Shown: positions 26,349 through 35,200 of the stretch, piece after piece
How positions within the stretch are numbered: position 1 is the first letter of the stretch
Layout: every line of letters starts with the position of its first letter
Source of the DNA: 66-474 sp963771735
Lineage (GTDB): Bacteria; Pseudomonadota; Gammaproteobacteria; Xanthomonadales; Rhodanobacteraceae
Assembly: GCA_963771735.1 (NCBI GenBank)
Contig: CAVYUN010000002.1
Coordinates: forward strand, 310,001 to 374,000
Direction: 5' to 3'
Length of the DNA stretch: 64,000 bases
Translations under genes and position numbers: made by a program
The notes under the pieces: model-generated
Database searches by the model: none
Seen by the model: the letters and a program-made list of their open reading frames with translations, nothing else
What the model was told of the DNA's origin: nothing

Positions 26349-27536
26349 TCACGCCATCGCCGGCAAGCGTCCACGCACGGTTTCGGCATCGAACGGTCCG
26401 GGCGCGGCGATCAGGTTGCGCGCGGCGTCGACCTGGCCCCAGGTGTTCCACAGCAGCACGCCGCGCACGCGGCCGGCGTCGAGGTAGTAAACGATTCCCT
26501 CGCGGAACGGGGTGACCCACTGCTCGACGGTTTCCAGGCGCGAATCGAGCGTGCCGACGGCTTCGTAGCCGAGTTCGAACAGGTCGGAATAGAAGAACGG
26601 CAGTTCGTCGTACGGCGCGTCCTGCCCGGCCATGCACTTGCCGGCGCGCGCGCCCATGGTGACCGCGGCGTTCTCGTGTTCGACGCGGAGGCGATGGCCG
26701 AGCGCGGGCGCCGGGAACGAGGCGACGTCGCCGGCGGCGTAGATGTCGGGGTCGGATGTCTGCAGATGGTCGTTGACCACGATGCCGTTCCCGACCTTGA
26801 GGCCGGCTTCGTCGGCGATGCGCGTGTTGGGGGTGATGCCGAGTCCGGCGACCACGGCGTCGGCGCGCAGCGTGTCGCCGTCGGAAAGTTCGATGGTCAC
26901 GCCGTCGGCGTCGGCCGCTCCGCCCTTGGCGGTGATGCCCGCGCGCACGTCCACGCCTTTCTCGCGGTAGTACGCGGTAATCGCGTCGGCCAGCGCATCG
27001 GGATAGACGCGCGCGCCGATCGCGTCGTCGGGGAACAGCATGGTGACCTTGCAGCCGTTCATGGCCATCGCGGCGGCGATCTCGCTGCCGATGAAGCCGC
27101 CACCGATCACCGCGATGCGCGCGCCGGGCTTGACGCTTTTGCGCAGTCGTTGGTAGTCCGCGAAGGTGCGGTAGTAGATGAAATCGTCGCCGCCGGAGGG
27201 CAGCCGACGCGGCGTGCCGCCGGTGGCGATCAGCAGCTTGCGGTATTGCCAGGTGTCGCCAACATCGTCCTGGACCGTGTGCGCGTCGCGATCGATCTTC
27301 AGCGCACGGCGCTGCAACGTGATGGCGGCGCGCGCCTTGTCGATCGGGCGCCAGATATCGGCTTCCTTGCCGTCCTTCCACAGCGCCTTGGTCAGCGGCG
27401 GCCGGTCGTAGGGTGGCTGCGCCTCGTCACCGAGCATGCCGATGGTCGCATCGGCGTCGGCTTCGCGCAGCGCCTGCGCCGCGGCCTCGCCGGCCATGCC
27501 GGCGCCGATGATCAGGTAGTCGAAGTCGTGTTGCAT
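26349..27536 (-). CDS. FAD-dependent pyridine nucleotide-disulphide oxidoreductase (ferredoxin reductase-like)
   Basis: This 395-residue flavoprotein has an FAD Rossmann start (YLIIGAGMAGEAAAQAL, residues 6-22), LLIATGGTPRRLP, the NAD-binding VIGGGFIGSEIAAAM (about 147-161), and the second FAD motif DIYAAGDVASFP. This is the layout of rubredoxin/ferredoxin reductases and AIF-like enzymes, without redox-active cysteines. It probably passes electrons from NAD(P)H to an unlinked ferredoxin or acts on a quinone-like acceptor. The start at 27536 was chosen because GGAG lies eight bases upstream. About 200 bases separate it from the AT-rich DUF4160 gene; nothing else is visible in that gap. Confidence 0.88.
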   Translation of the reverse strand: MQHDFDYLIIGAGMAGEAAAQALREADADATIGMLGDEAQPPYDRPPLTKALWKDGKEADIWRPIDKARAAITLQRRALKIDRDAHTVQDDVGDTWQYRKLLIATGGTPRRLPSGGDDFIYYRTFADYQRLRKSVKPGARIAVIGGGFIGSEIAAAMAMNGCKVTMLFPDDAIGARVYPDALADAITAYYREKGVDVRAGITAKGGAADADGVTIELSDGDTLRADAVVAGLGITPNTRIADEAGLKVGNGIVVNDHLQTSDPDIYAAGDVASFPAPALGHRLRVEHENAAVTMGARAGKCMAGQDAPYDELPFFYSDLFELGYEAVGTLDSRLETVEQWVTPFREGIVYYLDAGRVRGVLLWNTWGQVDAARNLIAAPGPFDAETVRGRLPAMA

Positions 27537-27640
27537 GGCGGTCTCCATACAGGACGCACGGAGTTCCAAGCATACGCACGGCAACGTGAAGAAGTCGCGT
27601 GCGGCGGATCGCGGCCCGAAAGCGCCGGGTCAGGTGATCG

Positions 27641-28471
27641 CTACTGCCGCGCTTCGCGCGGATTGCCGGGCGCCCCGGCGAAACGCGGGGTGGCGCGCCA
27701 GGGATTGATGTCGATGCCGCCGCGGCGCAGGAAGCGCGCATACACGCTCAAGGCCTGCGGCGCGCAGCGCGCCGTGACGTCGGCGAAGATGCGTTCGACG
27801 CAGGCTTCATGGAAGTCGGGGTGGTCGCGGTACGAAACGAGATAGCGCAGCAATCCGGCGTGGTCGATGGCGTGGCCGCGATAGTGCAGCACCACGCTGG
27901 CCCAGTCGGGTTGGCCGGTGACCGGGCACAACGAGCGGAACAGCCGCGTCGACAGGGTTTCCTCGACCGGCGCGCCGACCCGCGCCTGCAGCAGTTCGGG
28001 ACGCGGCGGCCCGTGGGCATCGGCCTCGATGCGCTGGTCGTCCAGCGATTCGCCCGCGAGCGGGGCGATGCCGGTGCGTTCGAGCTCGCGCGGGTCGAGC
28101 AAGCTGGCGGCGACCTTGGCATCCACGCACGCCGATACGTCGCGCTCGACCCGCGTGCGCACCGCTTCCGGGCCGGTAAACGGCGTCATCGCGTAGCCGC
28201 CAAGGTACAGCTTCAGCGATTTCGATTCGACGATGTTCGGCGACGTGCATGGCACGCTCAGCCGCAGCACCGCGACGCGTGGCAACCCGCGCACGTCCAG
28301 CCACGAAAATTCCCAGGCATTCCAGATGTCGGCGCCGGTGAACGGCAACGCGCCGGCATCCAGCCCGATCGCCTTGCGCGCCTCCGCGCGCGGCACCGCG
28401 AACAGCACCGCGGGATCGACCGTGGTCGGGTAGGCGGAATCTCGGCCCAATGGAGAAGTCGATTCAATCAT
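27641..28471 (-). CDS. queF: NADPH-dependent 7-cyano-7-deazaguanine reductase
   Basis: This 276-residue bimodular QueF reduces preQ0 to preQ1 (nitrile to amine) in queuosine tRNA modification. It is the long, E. coli-type form made of two T-fold halves: the N-terminal half with the substrate motif SPNIVESKSLKLYL (77-90), and the C-terminal half with the catalytic Cys182 in SLCPVTGQPDWASV and the HPDFHEACVERIF segment. No other queuosine genes are adjacent. ATG 28471 has only a weak Shine-Dalgarno. A perfect 9-bp inverted repeat stands 46-67 bases upstream. Confidence 0.95.
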   Translation of the reverse strand: MIESTSPLGRDSAYPTTVDPAVLFAVPRAEARKAIGLDAGALPFTGADIWNAWEFSWLDVRGLPRVAVLRLSVPCTSPNIVESKSLKLYLGGYAMTPFTGPEAVRTRVERDVSACVDAKVAASLLDPRELERTGIAPLAGESLDDQRIEADAHGPPRPELLQARVGAPVEETLSTRLFRSLCPVTGQPDWASVVLHYRGHAIDHAGLLRYLVSYRDHPDFHEACVERIFADVTARCAPQALSVYARFLRRGGIDINPWRATPRFAGAPGNPREARQ

Positions 28472-28516
28472 TCCCGTTTTTCGTCAAGTCGCAATCGTTG
28501 CAGAACCGTCGTGACT

Positions 28517-28538
28517 AAATCGGCAGGATTGCCGATTT
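28517..28538. repeat. 9-bp inverted repeat upstream of queF
   Basis: AAATCGGCA (28517-28525), a GGAT loop and TGCCGATTT (28530-28538) form a perfect palindrome. It could be an operator or an RNA hairpin in the queF leader. It lacks the A-rich tail and pseudoknot expected of a preQ1 riboswitch. Confidence 0.5.
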
Positions 28539-28605
28539 GAACGCCTCAAGCGGCACGAATAATCCGGCAACTTTTCTTGGAGTGCATGATCACAAAAGGC
28601 ACTGC

Positions 28606-28635
28606 GTCCCGGATGTCGCTTTACGACTCCGGGAC
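28606..28635 (-). terminator. terminator hairpin after the serine hydrolase gene
   Basis: GTCCCGGA-T-GTCG (28606-28618) pairs with CGAC-TCCGGGAC (28624-28635) around a five-base loop, 12 pairs with one bulge. It lies 25 bases past the stop of the minus-strand gene, with TTTT seven bases further on that strand. Confidence 0.55.
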
Positions 28636-28660
28636 GACGAATCAAACCGAAAGATCGCAC

Positions 28661-30097
28661 TCAATCCGCGGAGGAAACGATGTACTGCTCCAGCTTGCCA
28701 TCCGGCATCGTGTAGGTGGTGATGTCGAGTTTGACCTTGGGAAAGGTCACGCTGTAGCCGCGCATCTGCATGCCGCCACGCTTGCGCGCCGCGCGGATCG
28801 TGAACGACCGAGGCTTTCCAAGCGGTGCCAGGCTGGTCTGGTAATCGTGCATCGCGGTGGCGTCGAAATAGCTGTTGGCGTCGGCGGTGAACAGGCTGCG
28901 ATCGATCTTGCCTTTCTGCAGGTTCGCGAAAATCGCCTTGGCCTGCGCGAGCGCCTGGTCGGCGGCCGGATCGTGCACGGCGAACAGCGCCTTGGCGATG
29001 CCCTTGCCGATCACGCCGAAGGTGCCGACCGCATCCTGGTTGGTCAGCACCACCACCGCGATGTGGTCGTCGGGGAAGATCGAATTGCCGGCGGTGAAGC
29101 CCATCACCTCGCCGTCGTGCGAAATCATCCGATGGCCGTCCAGCTTGCCGACGAACACGCCGAGGCCGTAACCGGAACCCAGGCCGTCGTTCAAGACGAC
29201 TTCGGTCTGCATCGCGTGCCACGACGCCGGCTGCAGCAGCGTCTGGTCGATCATCGCGATGTCCCATTTGGCGAGATCGCTGGCGGTCATGGCCAGCTCG
29301 CCGGCACCGTACATCCAGTCCACGCCTTCCTTCTCGGACGGCCGCAACGGGCCGAGTGCATTGCGCGAGTAACCGCGCGCGTCGGTGGCCGGCAGCGCAT
29401 GCAGGTTGCTGTCCCAGGCGTCGTGGATGCCGAGTTGCGGGAACACGTGCTTCTGCAAGAATTCGAACGGGATCAGGCCGGTCAGCTTCTGCACGATCGC
29501 GCCCGCGATCACGTAATTGGTGTTGCTGTACTGCCACTGCGAGCCCGGGGCGAAATCCAGCGGCTTCTTGCCCCACGTGTCCATGATGAACGCCGGCGTG
29601 GTCGGCTTTTTCATCATCGGCATCAGGTAATCCTGCGGCCAGAAATCCTGGTAACCGGAGGTATGCGAAAGCAGTTGCCGGATCGTGATGTGGTCGGCGT
29701 CGGTGAGATCGGGGAAGAATTTCGCGACCTTGTCGTCGAGGCTGAGCTTGCCCTGTTGCTGCAGCATCAGGATCGCCGCGGCGGTGAACTCCTTGCTGAT
29801 CGAACCGATGCTGTAGCGCATCGCGGGCGTGGCCGGCGTTTTCCGATCCAGCCGCGCGTCGCCATACGCTTTGGCATAGACCAGCTTGCCGTCGCGCACC
29901 ACCGCGATCGAAGCACTGGGCACGCCGGACTTCGCCAGTGCGTCGTTGGCGATCTTGTCGATCTTCGCGGACAGGTCGGCAGGCAACGCGTCCCCCGATC
30001 GGGTCGGGGGCAGGCTCCGCGCGAAAACGGGCGCGCTGGCGAGCGCAAGCAGCAGGGTCAGCCAGGTCAGGCGGAAGGCAACCGGGATCGTGCGCAT
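28661..30097 (-). CDS. exported serine hydrolase, class C beta-lactamase/DD-peptidase family
   Basis: This 478-residue protein has a signal peptide (1-26, ending VFARS). The penicillin-recognising fold shows S-I-S-K (SxxK, in YSIGSISKEFTAA), YSNTNY (YxN, about 195-200) and SHDG (HxG, about 325-328). A C-terminal extension of about 100 residues follows the core. Such family members range from esterases and D-aminopeptidases to lactamases; nothing here singles out antibiotic hydrolysis. It is periplasmic by inference. The ATG at 30097 follows GAGG by eight bases. It lies 80 bases downstream of the halogenase gene on the same strand and may share its transcript. Confidence 0.88.
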   Translation of the reverse strand: MRTIPVAFRLTWLTLLLALASAPVFARSLPPTRSGDALPADLSAKIDKIANDALAKSGVPSASIAVVRDGKLVYAKAYGDARLDRKTPATPAMRYSIGSISKEFTAAAILMLQQQGKLSLDDKVAKFFPDLTDADHITIRQLLSHTSGYQDFWPQDYLMPMMKKPTTPAFIMDTWGKKPLDFAPGSQWQYSNTNYVIAGAIVQKLTGLIPFEFLQKHVFPQLGIHDAWDSNLHALPATDARGYSRNALGPLRPSEKEGVDWMYGAGELAMTASDLAKWDIAMIDQTLLQPASWHAMQTEVVLNDGLGSGYGLGVFVGKLDGHRMISHDGEVMGFTAGNSIFPDDHIAVVVLTNQDAVGTFGVIGKGIAKALFAVHDPAADQALAQAKAIFANLQKGKIDRSLFTADANSYFDATAMHDYQTSLAPLGKPRSFTIRAARKRGGMQMRGYSVTFPKVKLDITTYTMPDGKLEQYIVSSAD

Positions 30098-30177
30098 GGG
30101 AAAGCCTCGTTGCGGCAAATGCAAAAGCCCAAGATAGCAGCGTACGTCGCGGACCAGCGACCGACCCGCGCAGCGTG

Positions 30178-31791
30178 CTACCAGAAATACACCTGCAACG
30201 ACGCGGGCTTCGGCTTGGGCGGTATGGCCTGCAGGAATTCGCGGTGGTCCGGGAAATTCATCGCGCTGCGCTCGATCAACGTGTCGATCTCGGCCATGTC
30301 GTACTTCGCTTCCTGCGGCGTCGGCGGACGCGTTTCGCGGTCGTCGGGAAACAGGCCGACGCCGGCCAGCAGGCTGTACCACGACATGATCGGATAGCCG
30401 CGCCCAAACCTGCCTTGGGCGATGCCGGCCGTGATCGGCCGGCTCGCGAGCCAGGTGCGCAGCAGTTGTTCGAGCGGCGCGGACAAGTGGGTATTAGCGG
30501 CGTTGGCGCGCCAGTAGTCGGTATCGCTGCGCGTATTGGTCTTGAAGTGGGTGACGATGTAGTCGCGCGTACCCTCGATGCGTCCGTTGAGGGTGTCGTT
30601 GAACTGTCGGCGCACGGCCTCGCCCAGGTCGCCCTTTTCCAGCGCGGCGACCAGCAATTCGGCGGTGCGCTGCACGAACAGCAGCGCGGTGGCTTCCAGC
30701 GGCTCGATGAAACCCTGCGCCAGACCATTGGCGACGCAGTTGCGGTTCCACGGCTGCGCCGCGCGGCCGGGACGGAATTTCAGATGTCGCGCGGGCACGT
30801 CGGCATCGAGCAATCCCAGGTGCTCGCGCAGTTCCCGCTCGGCCTCGTCCGGCGAACAGAAATCCGAGCTGTAGACGTAGCCGTGGCCAAACCGGTTGGT
30901 GAGCGGGATCTTCCAGGCCCAGCCGTGGCGCAATGCCGTGGAGATGGTCTTGGGCTGGATTGGCCCGTCATGTGGCGTGCCGATCGCCACGGCGGCGTCG
31001 TTGAACAAGTTGTCCTTGAACGACACGTAAGGCGTGCCCAGCGCCTTGCCGGACAGCAGCGAGGCGAAGCCGGTGCAGTCGACGTAGAAATCGCCAGCCA
31101 GCGTGGCGTCATCGGCCAGACGCAGCGAGGCGATGTCGCCGCGTTCGTCGAGCTTGACGTCGGTGACGTGTCCGACAACGTGGTTGACGCCACGCTCGAC
31201 CGCCTTCTTCTGCAGGAATTTGCCCAGCAACACGGCATCGAAATGGAAGCCGTACCAGACATCGAACGGAAAACTCTCGCGCGGCCGCGGCGCCTTGCAC
31301 GCCTGCGCCAGCCGCGCCGAAATGAAGAAGCGGTCGGGATGCGCATGCACGTCGGCGCGATCGAGGCGCGCGTGCACGTTGTCGATGAACGGCGCCATCG
31401 TCATGTTGTCGAGCATCGACGCGAACGAGTGGAAATAGCTCGCGTGGCCGCGCCGCGTGGACCAGCCCTCGAAGGTGATGCCGGCCTTGTAGGTGGCGTG
31501 GCAGGCCGGCATCCATTCCGCTTCCTCGATGCCGAGGCCCTCGAAGAAGCCGCGCAACCAGGGCGTGGAACCCTCGCCGACGCCGATTACGCCGACTTGC
31601 GGTGATTCCAGCACCGTGACCTTGAGCCGTTCCCCGTACGCCGAGTTGGCCAGCAGCAGCGCGGTCATCCATCCGGCGGTGCCGCCGCCGACCACCACCA
31701 CGTGCCTGACCGGCGGTTCGGCATCGCTGCGCACGCCGGGCCGCGCGGCGGCGACGTTTTGGTTGAAAACGGTAGCGGTGGCGTCGGTCAT
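30178..31791 (-). CDS. flavin-dependent tryptophan halogenase family protein
   Basis: This 537-residue protein has the features of FAD-dependent halogenases of the PrnA type: VVGGGTAGWMTALLLA (FAD fold), GVGEGSTP, the Lys in CHATYKAGITFEGW (Lys102, equivalent to catalytic Lys79 of PrnA), the signature GWAWKIP (WxWxIP, 290-296), and the EPLEATAL segment carrying the second catalytic acid. All residues for HOCl-type chloramine chemistry are therefore kept. Many homologues in Xanthomonadales and Caulobacter sit in TonB-receptor/sugar loci with unknown substrate; here there is no such receptor, no flavin reductase and no biosynthetic cluster. The start was set at ATG 31791. Confidence 0.88.
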   Translation of the reverse strand: MTDATATVFNQNVAAARPGVRSDAEPPVRHVVVVGGGTAGWMTALLLANSAYGERLKVTVLESPQVGVIGVGEGSTPWLRGFFEGLGIEEAEWMPACHATYKAGITFEGWSTRRGHASYFHSFASMLDNMTMAPFIDNVHARLDRADVHAHPDRFFISARLAQACKAPRPRESFPFDVWYGFHFDAVLLGKFLQKKAVERGVNHVVGHVTDVKLDERGDIASLRLADDATLAGDFYVDCTGFASLLSGKALGTPYVSFKDNLFNDAAVAIGTPHDGPIQPKTISTALRHGWAWKIPLTNRFGHGYVYSSDFCSPDEAERELREHLGLLDADVPARHLKFRPGRAAQPWNRNCVANGLAQGFIEPLEATALLFVQRTAELLVAALEKGDLGEAVRRQFNDTLNGRIEGTRDYIVTHFKTNTRSDTDYWRANAANTHLSAPLEQLLRTWLASRPITAGIAQGRFGRGYPIMSWYSLLAGVGLFPDDRETRPPTPQEAKYDMAEIDTLIERSAMNFPDHREFLQAIPPKPKPASLQVYFW

Positions 31792-31890
31792 GGCAGAGTC
31801 CAAGTGTGCTCATGCTGCCTGCGTTGGATCACCTTGGCGGATCACGCGCAAGCACCAAACGATAGCACCCTGCCCTGATTGTCCCACGCC

Positions 31891-31961
31891 GTCGCCCCGG
31901 CGGAGGCCGGGGCCCAACGCTTTCACGGACGAACTGGATCCCGGCCTGCGCCGGGATGACG
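31891..31961. repeat. REPIN-like pair of inverted REP elements
   Basis: GTCGCCCCGG...CCGGGGC (31891-31913) and, 22 bases on and in the opposite orientation, GGATCCCGGC...GCCGGGATGACG (31936-31961). Each folds into a short GC stem with a CGTC/GACG foot. The second matches the single element at 21128-21155. Two REP units head to head resemble the REPIN arrangement. Confidence 0.6.
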
Positions 31962-32000
31962 TGCAAGGGCTCATCCGTGGATAACGGACGAGCCCTTGCA
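31962..32000 (-). terminator. strong hairpin after the RND efflux operon
   Basis: TGCAAGGGCTC (31962-31972) pairs perfectly with GAGCCCTTGCA (31990-32000), and an inner TCCGT/ACGGA stem closes a GGATA loop. It starts 18 bases past the stop of the RND pump gene. There is no T-run downstream on the minus strand. Confidence 0.55.
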
Positions 32001-32018
32001 AGAAAAAGCGGGGATCTA

Positions 32019-35000
32019 TCAGCCTGCGGGTTCGGGCGGCGGCAATGCCTCGATGTCGTCGGTGTCATCCGAGCGCTTGGCGGCATGATCCTCGCCGAGC
32101 ACCAGGTACACCGCGGGCACCACGAACAGCGTGAACAGCGTGCCGATCGACAGGCCGGTGAAGATCACCAGGCCCATGTCGTGGCGCCCCGCCGCGCCGG
32201 CGCCGCCCGCGAACACCAGCGGCACCACGCCCAGCACCATCGCCAGCGTGGTCATCAGGATCGGACGCAAGCGCACCGCCGCGGCTTCCTCGATGGCCTC
32301 GCGCTTGGACATGCCGCGCAACAACTGCGCCTCGTTGGCGAACTCCACCATCAGGATGCCGTGCTTGCTGATCAGGCCGACCAGCGTCACCAGCCCGACC
32401 TCGGTGTAGATGTTGAGCGAAGACAGGCCGAGGTTGATGAACAGCAACGAGCCAAAGGTCGCCATCGGCACCGCGACCAGGATCACCAGCGGATCGCGGA
32501 AGCTCTCGAACTGCGCGGACAGCGCCAGGAACACGATGATGATCGCGAACATCAGCGTGAACAGGAAGCCGCCGGATTCCTGCATGAACTGGCGCGACTC
32601 GCCCGCATAGTCGGCGTCGTAACCGGTGGGCGCGACCTGTTTCAGCGTATCCCGCATGAACGTCAGCACGTGCCCCAGCGACACGCCGGGCGCGATCACG
32701 CCGGAGATGGTCGCCGAGTTCAGCTGCTGGAAGTGGTTGATCGATTCCGGCACCGTCTGGTAGGTCAGGTGCGCGACGGTCGAAGCCGGGATCATGCCGC
32801 CCGACGGCGTCTTGATGTAGTAGTTGTCGAGCTGCGAGGGGTTCAGGCGATCGACCTGCGCGACCTGCGAGATCACGCGATACGCGCGTCCCGAGATCGA
32901 GAAGTAATTGACGTAATTGCCGCCCAGCGCCGCCGACAGCGCCGCGCCCACGCTCTGCTGGGTCATGCCCAGCGCCGCGACCTTGTCGCGGTCCAGCGCC
33001 ACCGTCGCCTGCGGCTGGTCGATCTTCAGGTCCGTGTTGACGAAGAAGAACATGCCCGAAGCCTGCGCCTTGGCCAGCACCTGCTTGGCCACGTCGTTGA
33101 GGTTTTCCAGCGGCTCGGTGGTCTTGATCACGAACTGCACCGGCATGCCGAACGCGCCCGGCAGCGACGGGAACTGGAACACCGCCATCTGCGCGCCCGC
33201 GATGTTGTTGAGCTTCGGCTGGATCGCCTGCTGGATCTGCGTCGCGCTGCGGCTGCGATCACCCCACGGCTTCAGCATGATGCCCGCGAAACCCTGGTTC
33301 ACCGCGCCCATGCCGGTGAACTGGAAGATGTGGGTGTATTCCGGCAGCGCCTTGGCGATGTCGAAGACCTGCTTGGTGTACAGGCCCATCTGGGTGATGG
33401 TGGCGTTGGGCGGACCCTGCGTCTGCACCAGCACGATGCCCTGGTCTTCCTGCGGCGCCAGTTCCGACTTGGCGGTCTTGAACAGGTACACGTTGCCGGC
33501 CAGGATCAGCGCGCCGAACACGATCGCGACCACCCAGGTATCCAGCGAGGAGTGCAGCATCCGCCGGTAGCGGTCGCGCACCCAGTTGGACACTACGTCG
33601 ATGCGCTTGACGAATGGCTTCTGGTGATCCGACTCGCGCAATACCTTGGAACACAACATCGGCGAGAGGGTCAGCGCGATGATCGCCGAGATCACCACCG
33701 ACCCCGCGAGCGTGAACGCGAACTCGGTGAAGAGCGCGCCGGTCAGGCCGCCGACGAAGCCGATCGGCACGTACACCGCGATCAGCACGATGGTCATCGC
33801 GATGATCGGCGAAGCCAGTTCGCGTGCCGCCAGCAGCGCCGCCTTCAAGGGCGAGTGCGCGTCCTTCATGTGGCGGTCGACGTTCTCGACCACGATGATC
33901 GCGTCGTCCACCACCAGGCCGATCGCCAGCACCAGCGCCAACAGCGTCAGCAGGTTGATCGAATAGCCCAGGATCAGCATCACCACGAAGGCGCCGATCA
34001 ACGACAGCGGCATGGCCAGCACCGGGATCAACACCGATCTCAGCGTGCCCAGGAACAGGAAGATCACCAGCGTCACGATGATCAGCGTCTCGGCCAGCGT
34101 CTTCACCACTTCGCTGATCGAGGCGCGGATGAAGTCGGTGCCGTCGTAGGCGATCCGGCCGGAGAGACCCGCGGGCAACTGCGACTGGATTTCCGGGAAC
34201 AGCTTGCGCACGCGCGAGATCACGTCCAGCACGTTGGCGTCGGGCGCGGCCTTGATGCCGATCGCGACGGTGTGCTGTCCGTCGAAGGCGAAGTCGGAGT
34301 TGTAGTCTTCCGCGCCCAGTTGAACATCGGCGACATCCTGCAGGCGCACGATGTTGGTGCCGTCGGACTTCACCACCAGGTTCTTGAACTCGTCGACCGT
34401 GTGCAGGTCGGTGGCCGCGGTCAGGTTGACGCTGACCATCTGGCCCTTGGTGGTGCCGACCGCGGACAGGAAGTTGTTGGCCGCCAGCGCCTGGTTGACG
34501 TCGGTGGCGGTGACGCCGTGCGCGGCCATCTTCACCGGATTCAGCCAGGCACGCAGCGCGAAGGTGCGCGCGCCGATGATCTGCGCGCTCTGCACGCCCT
34601 CGACCGCGCTCAGTTGCGGCTGCACCACGCGCGTGAGGTAGTCGGTGATCTTGTTCGAGGCCAGCGTGTTCGAGGAAAACCCGAGGTACATCGAGGCGAC
34701 CTGCTCGCCCGTCTGCAGCGTGATCACCGGTTGCTGTGCCTGTGCCGGCAACTGGTTCTTGACCGAATTCACCAGCGCCGAGATTTCGGTGAGCGCCTTG
34801 TTGCCGTCGTAGTTCAGGCGCAACGTCGCCGTGATCAGCGAAACGCCCGGCGTCGACGACGAGGTCATGTAATCGATGCCCTGCGCCTGGGCGATGGCCT
34901 GCTCCAGCGGCTGGGTGATGAACCCGGCCATGGTCTGCGCATTCGCGCCGTAGTAGACCGTCTGCACCGTGATGGTGGCGCTCTCGGTCTTCGGATACTG

Positions 35001-35105
35001 GCGGATGGGCAGCGAGGTCACCGCGCGCAGGCCCAGCACCAGGATCAGCAGGCTGACCGTGGCGGCGAGCACCGGGCGCTTGATGAAAAGATCGGTGAAT
35101 TTCAT
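32019..35105 (-). CDS. RND efflux pump inner-membrane permease (HAE1 family)
   Basis: This 1028-residue proton-driven pump of the AcrB/MexB type has twelve predicted helices. It shows the N-terminal FTDLFIKRPVLAATVSLLILVLG, the large periplasmic loops after helices 1 and 7, and the helix 4 proton-relay Asp pair in IGLVVDDAIIVVENVDRH (about 398-415). FLGTLRSVLIPVLAMPLSLIGAF and EFANEAQLLRGMSKREAI are also typical. It forms a tripartite exporter with the fusion protein and outer-membrane factor encoded just upstream on the same strand. Substrates are not deducible; the family exports drugs, dyes and biocides. A 95-bp gap separates it from the fusion-protein gene and holds a REP-like palindrome. 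Confidence 0.96.
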   Translation of the reverse strand: MKFTDLFIKRPVLAATVSLLILVLGLRAVTSLPIRQYPKTESATITVQTVYYGANAQTMAGFITQPLEQAIAQAQGIDYMTSSSTPGVSLITATLRLNYDGNKALTEISALVNSVKNQLPAQAQQPVITLQTGEQVASMYLGFSSNTLASNKITDYLTRVVQPQLSAVEGVQSAQIIGARTFALRAWLNPVKMAAHGVTATDVNQALAANNFLSAVGTTKGQMVSVNLTAATDLHTVDEFKNLVVKSDGTNIVRLQDVADVQLGAEDYNSDFAFDGQHTVAIGIKAAPDANVLDVISRVRKLFPEIQSQLPAGLSGRIAYDGTDFIRASISEVVKTLAETLIIVTLVIFLFLGTLRSVLIPVLAMPLSLIGAFVVMLILGYSINLLTLLALVLAIGLVVDDAIIVVENVDRHMKDAHSPLKAALLAARELASPIIAMTIVLIAVYVPIGFVGGLTGALFTEFAFTLAGSVVISAIIALTLSPMLCSKVLRESDHQKPFVKRIDVVSNWVRDRYRRMLHSSLDTWVVAIVFGALILAGNVYLFKTAKSELAPQEDQGIVLVQTQGPPNATITQMGLYTKQVFDIAKALPEYTHIFQFTGMGAVNQGFAGIMLKPWGDRSRSATQIQQAIQPKLNNIAGAQMAVFQFPSLPGAFGMPVQFVIKTTEPLENLNDVAKQVLAKAQASGMFFFVNTDLKIDQPQATVALDRDKVAALGMTQQSVGAALSAALGGNYVNYFSISGRAYRVISQVAQVDRLNPSQLDNYYIKTPSGGMIPASTVAHLTYQTVPESINHFQQLNSATISGVIAPGVSLGHVLTFMRDTLKQVAPTGYDADYAGESRQFMQESGGFLFTLMFAIIIVFLALSAQFESFRDPLVILVAVPMATFGSLLFINLGLSSLNIYTEVGLVTLVGLISKHGILMVEFANEAQLLRGMSKREAIEEAAAVRLRPILMTTLAMVLGVVPLVFAGGAGAAGRHDMGLVIFTGLSIGTLFTLFVVPAVYLVLGEDHAAKRSDDTDDIEALPPPEPAG

Positions 35106-35156
35106 GGAAAGGCCTGCTGCAAATTATTCCGGGAGGGCCATGCACACTTCCGTCTC

Positions 35157-35191
35157 TCCGGACGCCGACTTGGCGCCGATCCGGAATGACG
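35157..35191. repeat. REP-like palindrome inside the RND operon
   Basis: TCCGGA (35157-35162) and TCCGGA followed by ATGACG (35180-35191) flank a GGCGCC-rich centre, so the reverse strand reads CGTCATTCCGGA, the same foot as the elements at 21128 and 31936. It lies between the fusion-protein and pump genes. Confidence 0.45.
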
Positions 35192-35200
35192 AATTGCCAA

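Noticed and set aside
28472..28560. preQ1 riboswitch ahead of queF
   Set aside because: Only a simple palindrome is present; no A-rich tail or pseudoknot partner could be matched.
28661..30097. Antibiotic-resistance beta-lactamase
   Set aside because: SxxK, YxN and HxG motifs place it in the broad serine hydrolase family, but nothing specific to lactam hydrolysis is visible; the same holds for 48416-49711.
31956..35189. Very long open frame (about 1077 codons) on the plus strand across the RND pump gene
   Set aside because: Antisense to a clear RND permease. The His/Arg/Asp-rich translation has no family features.
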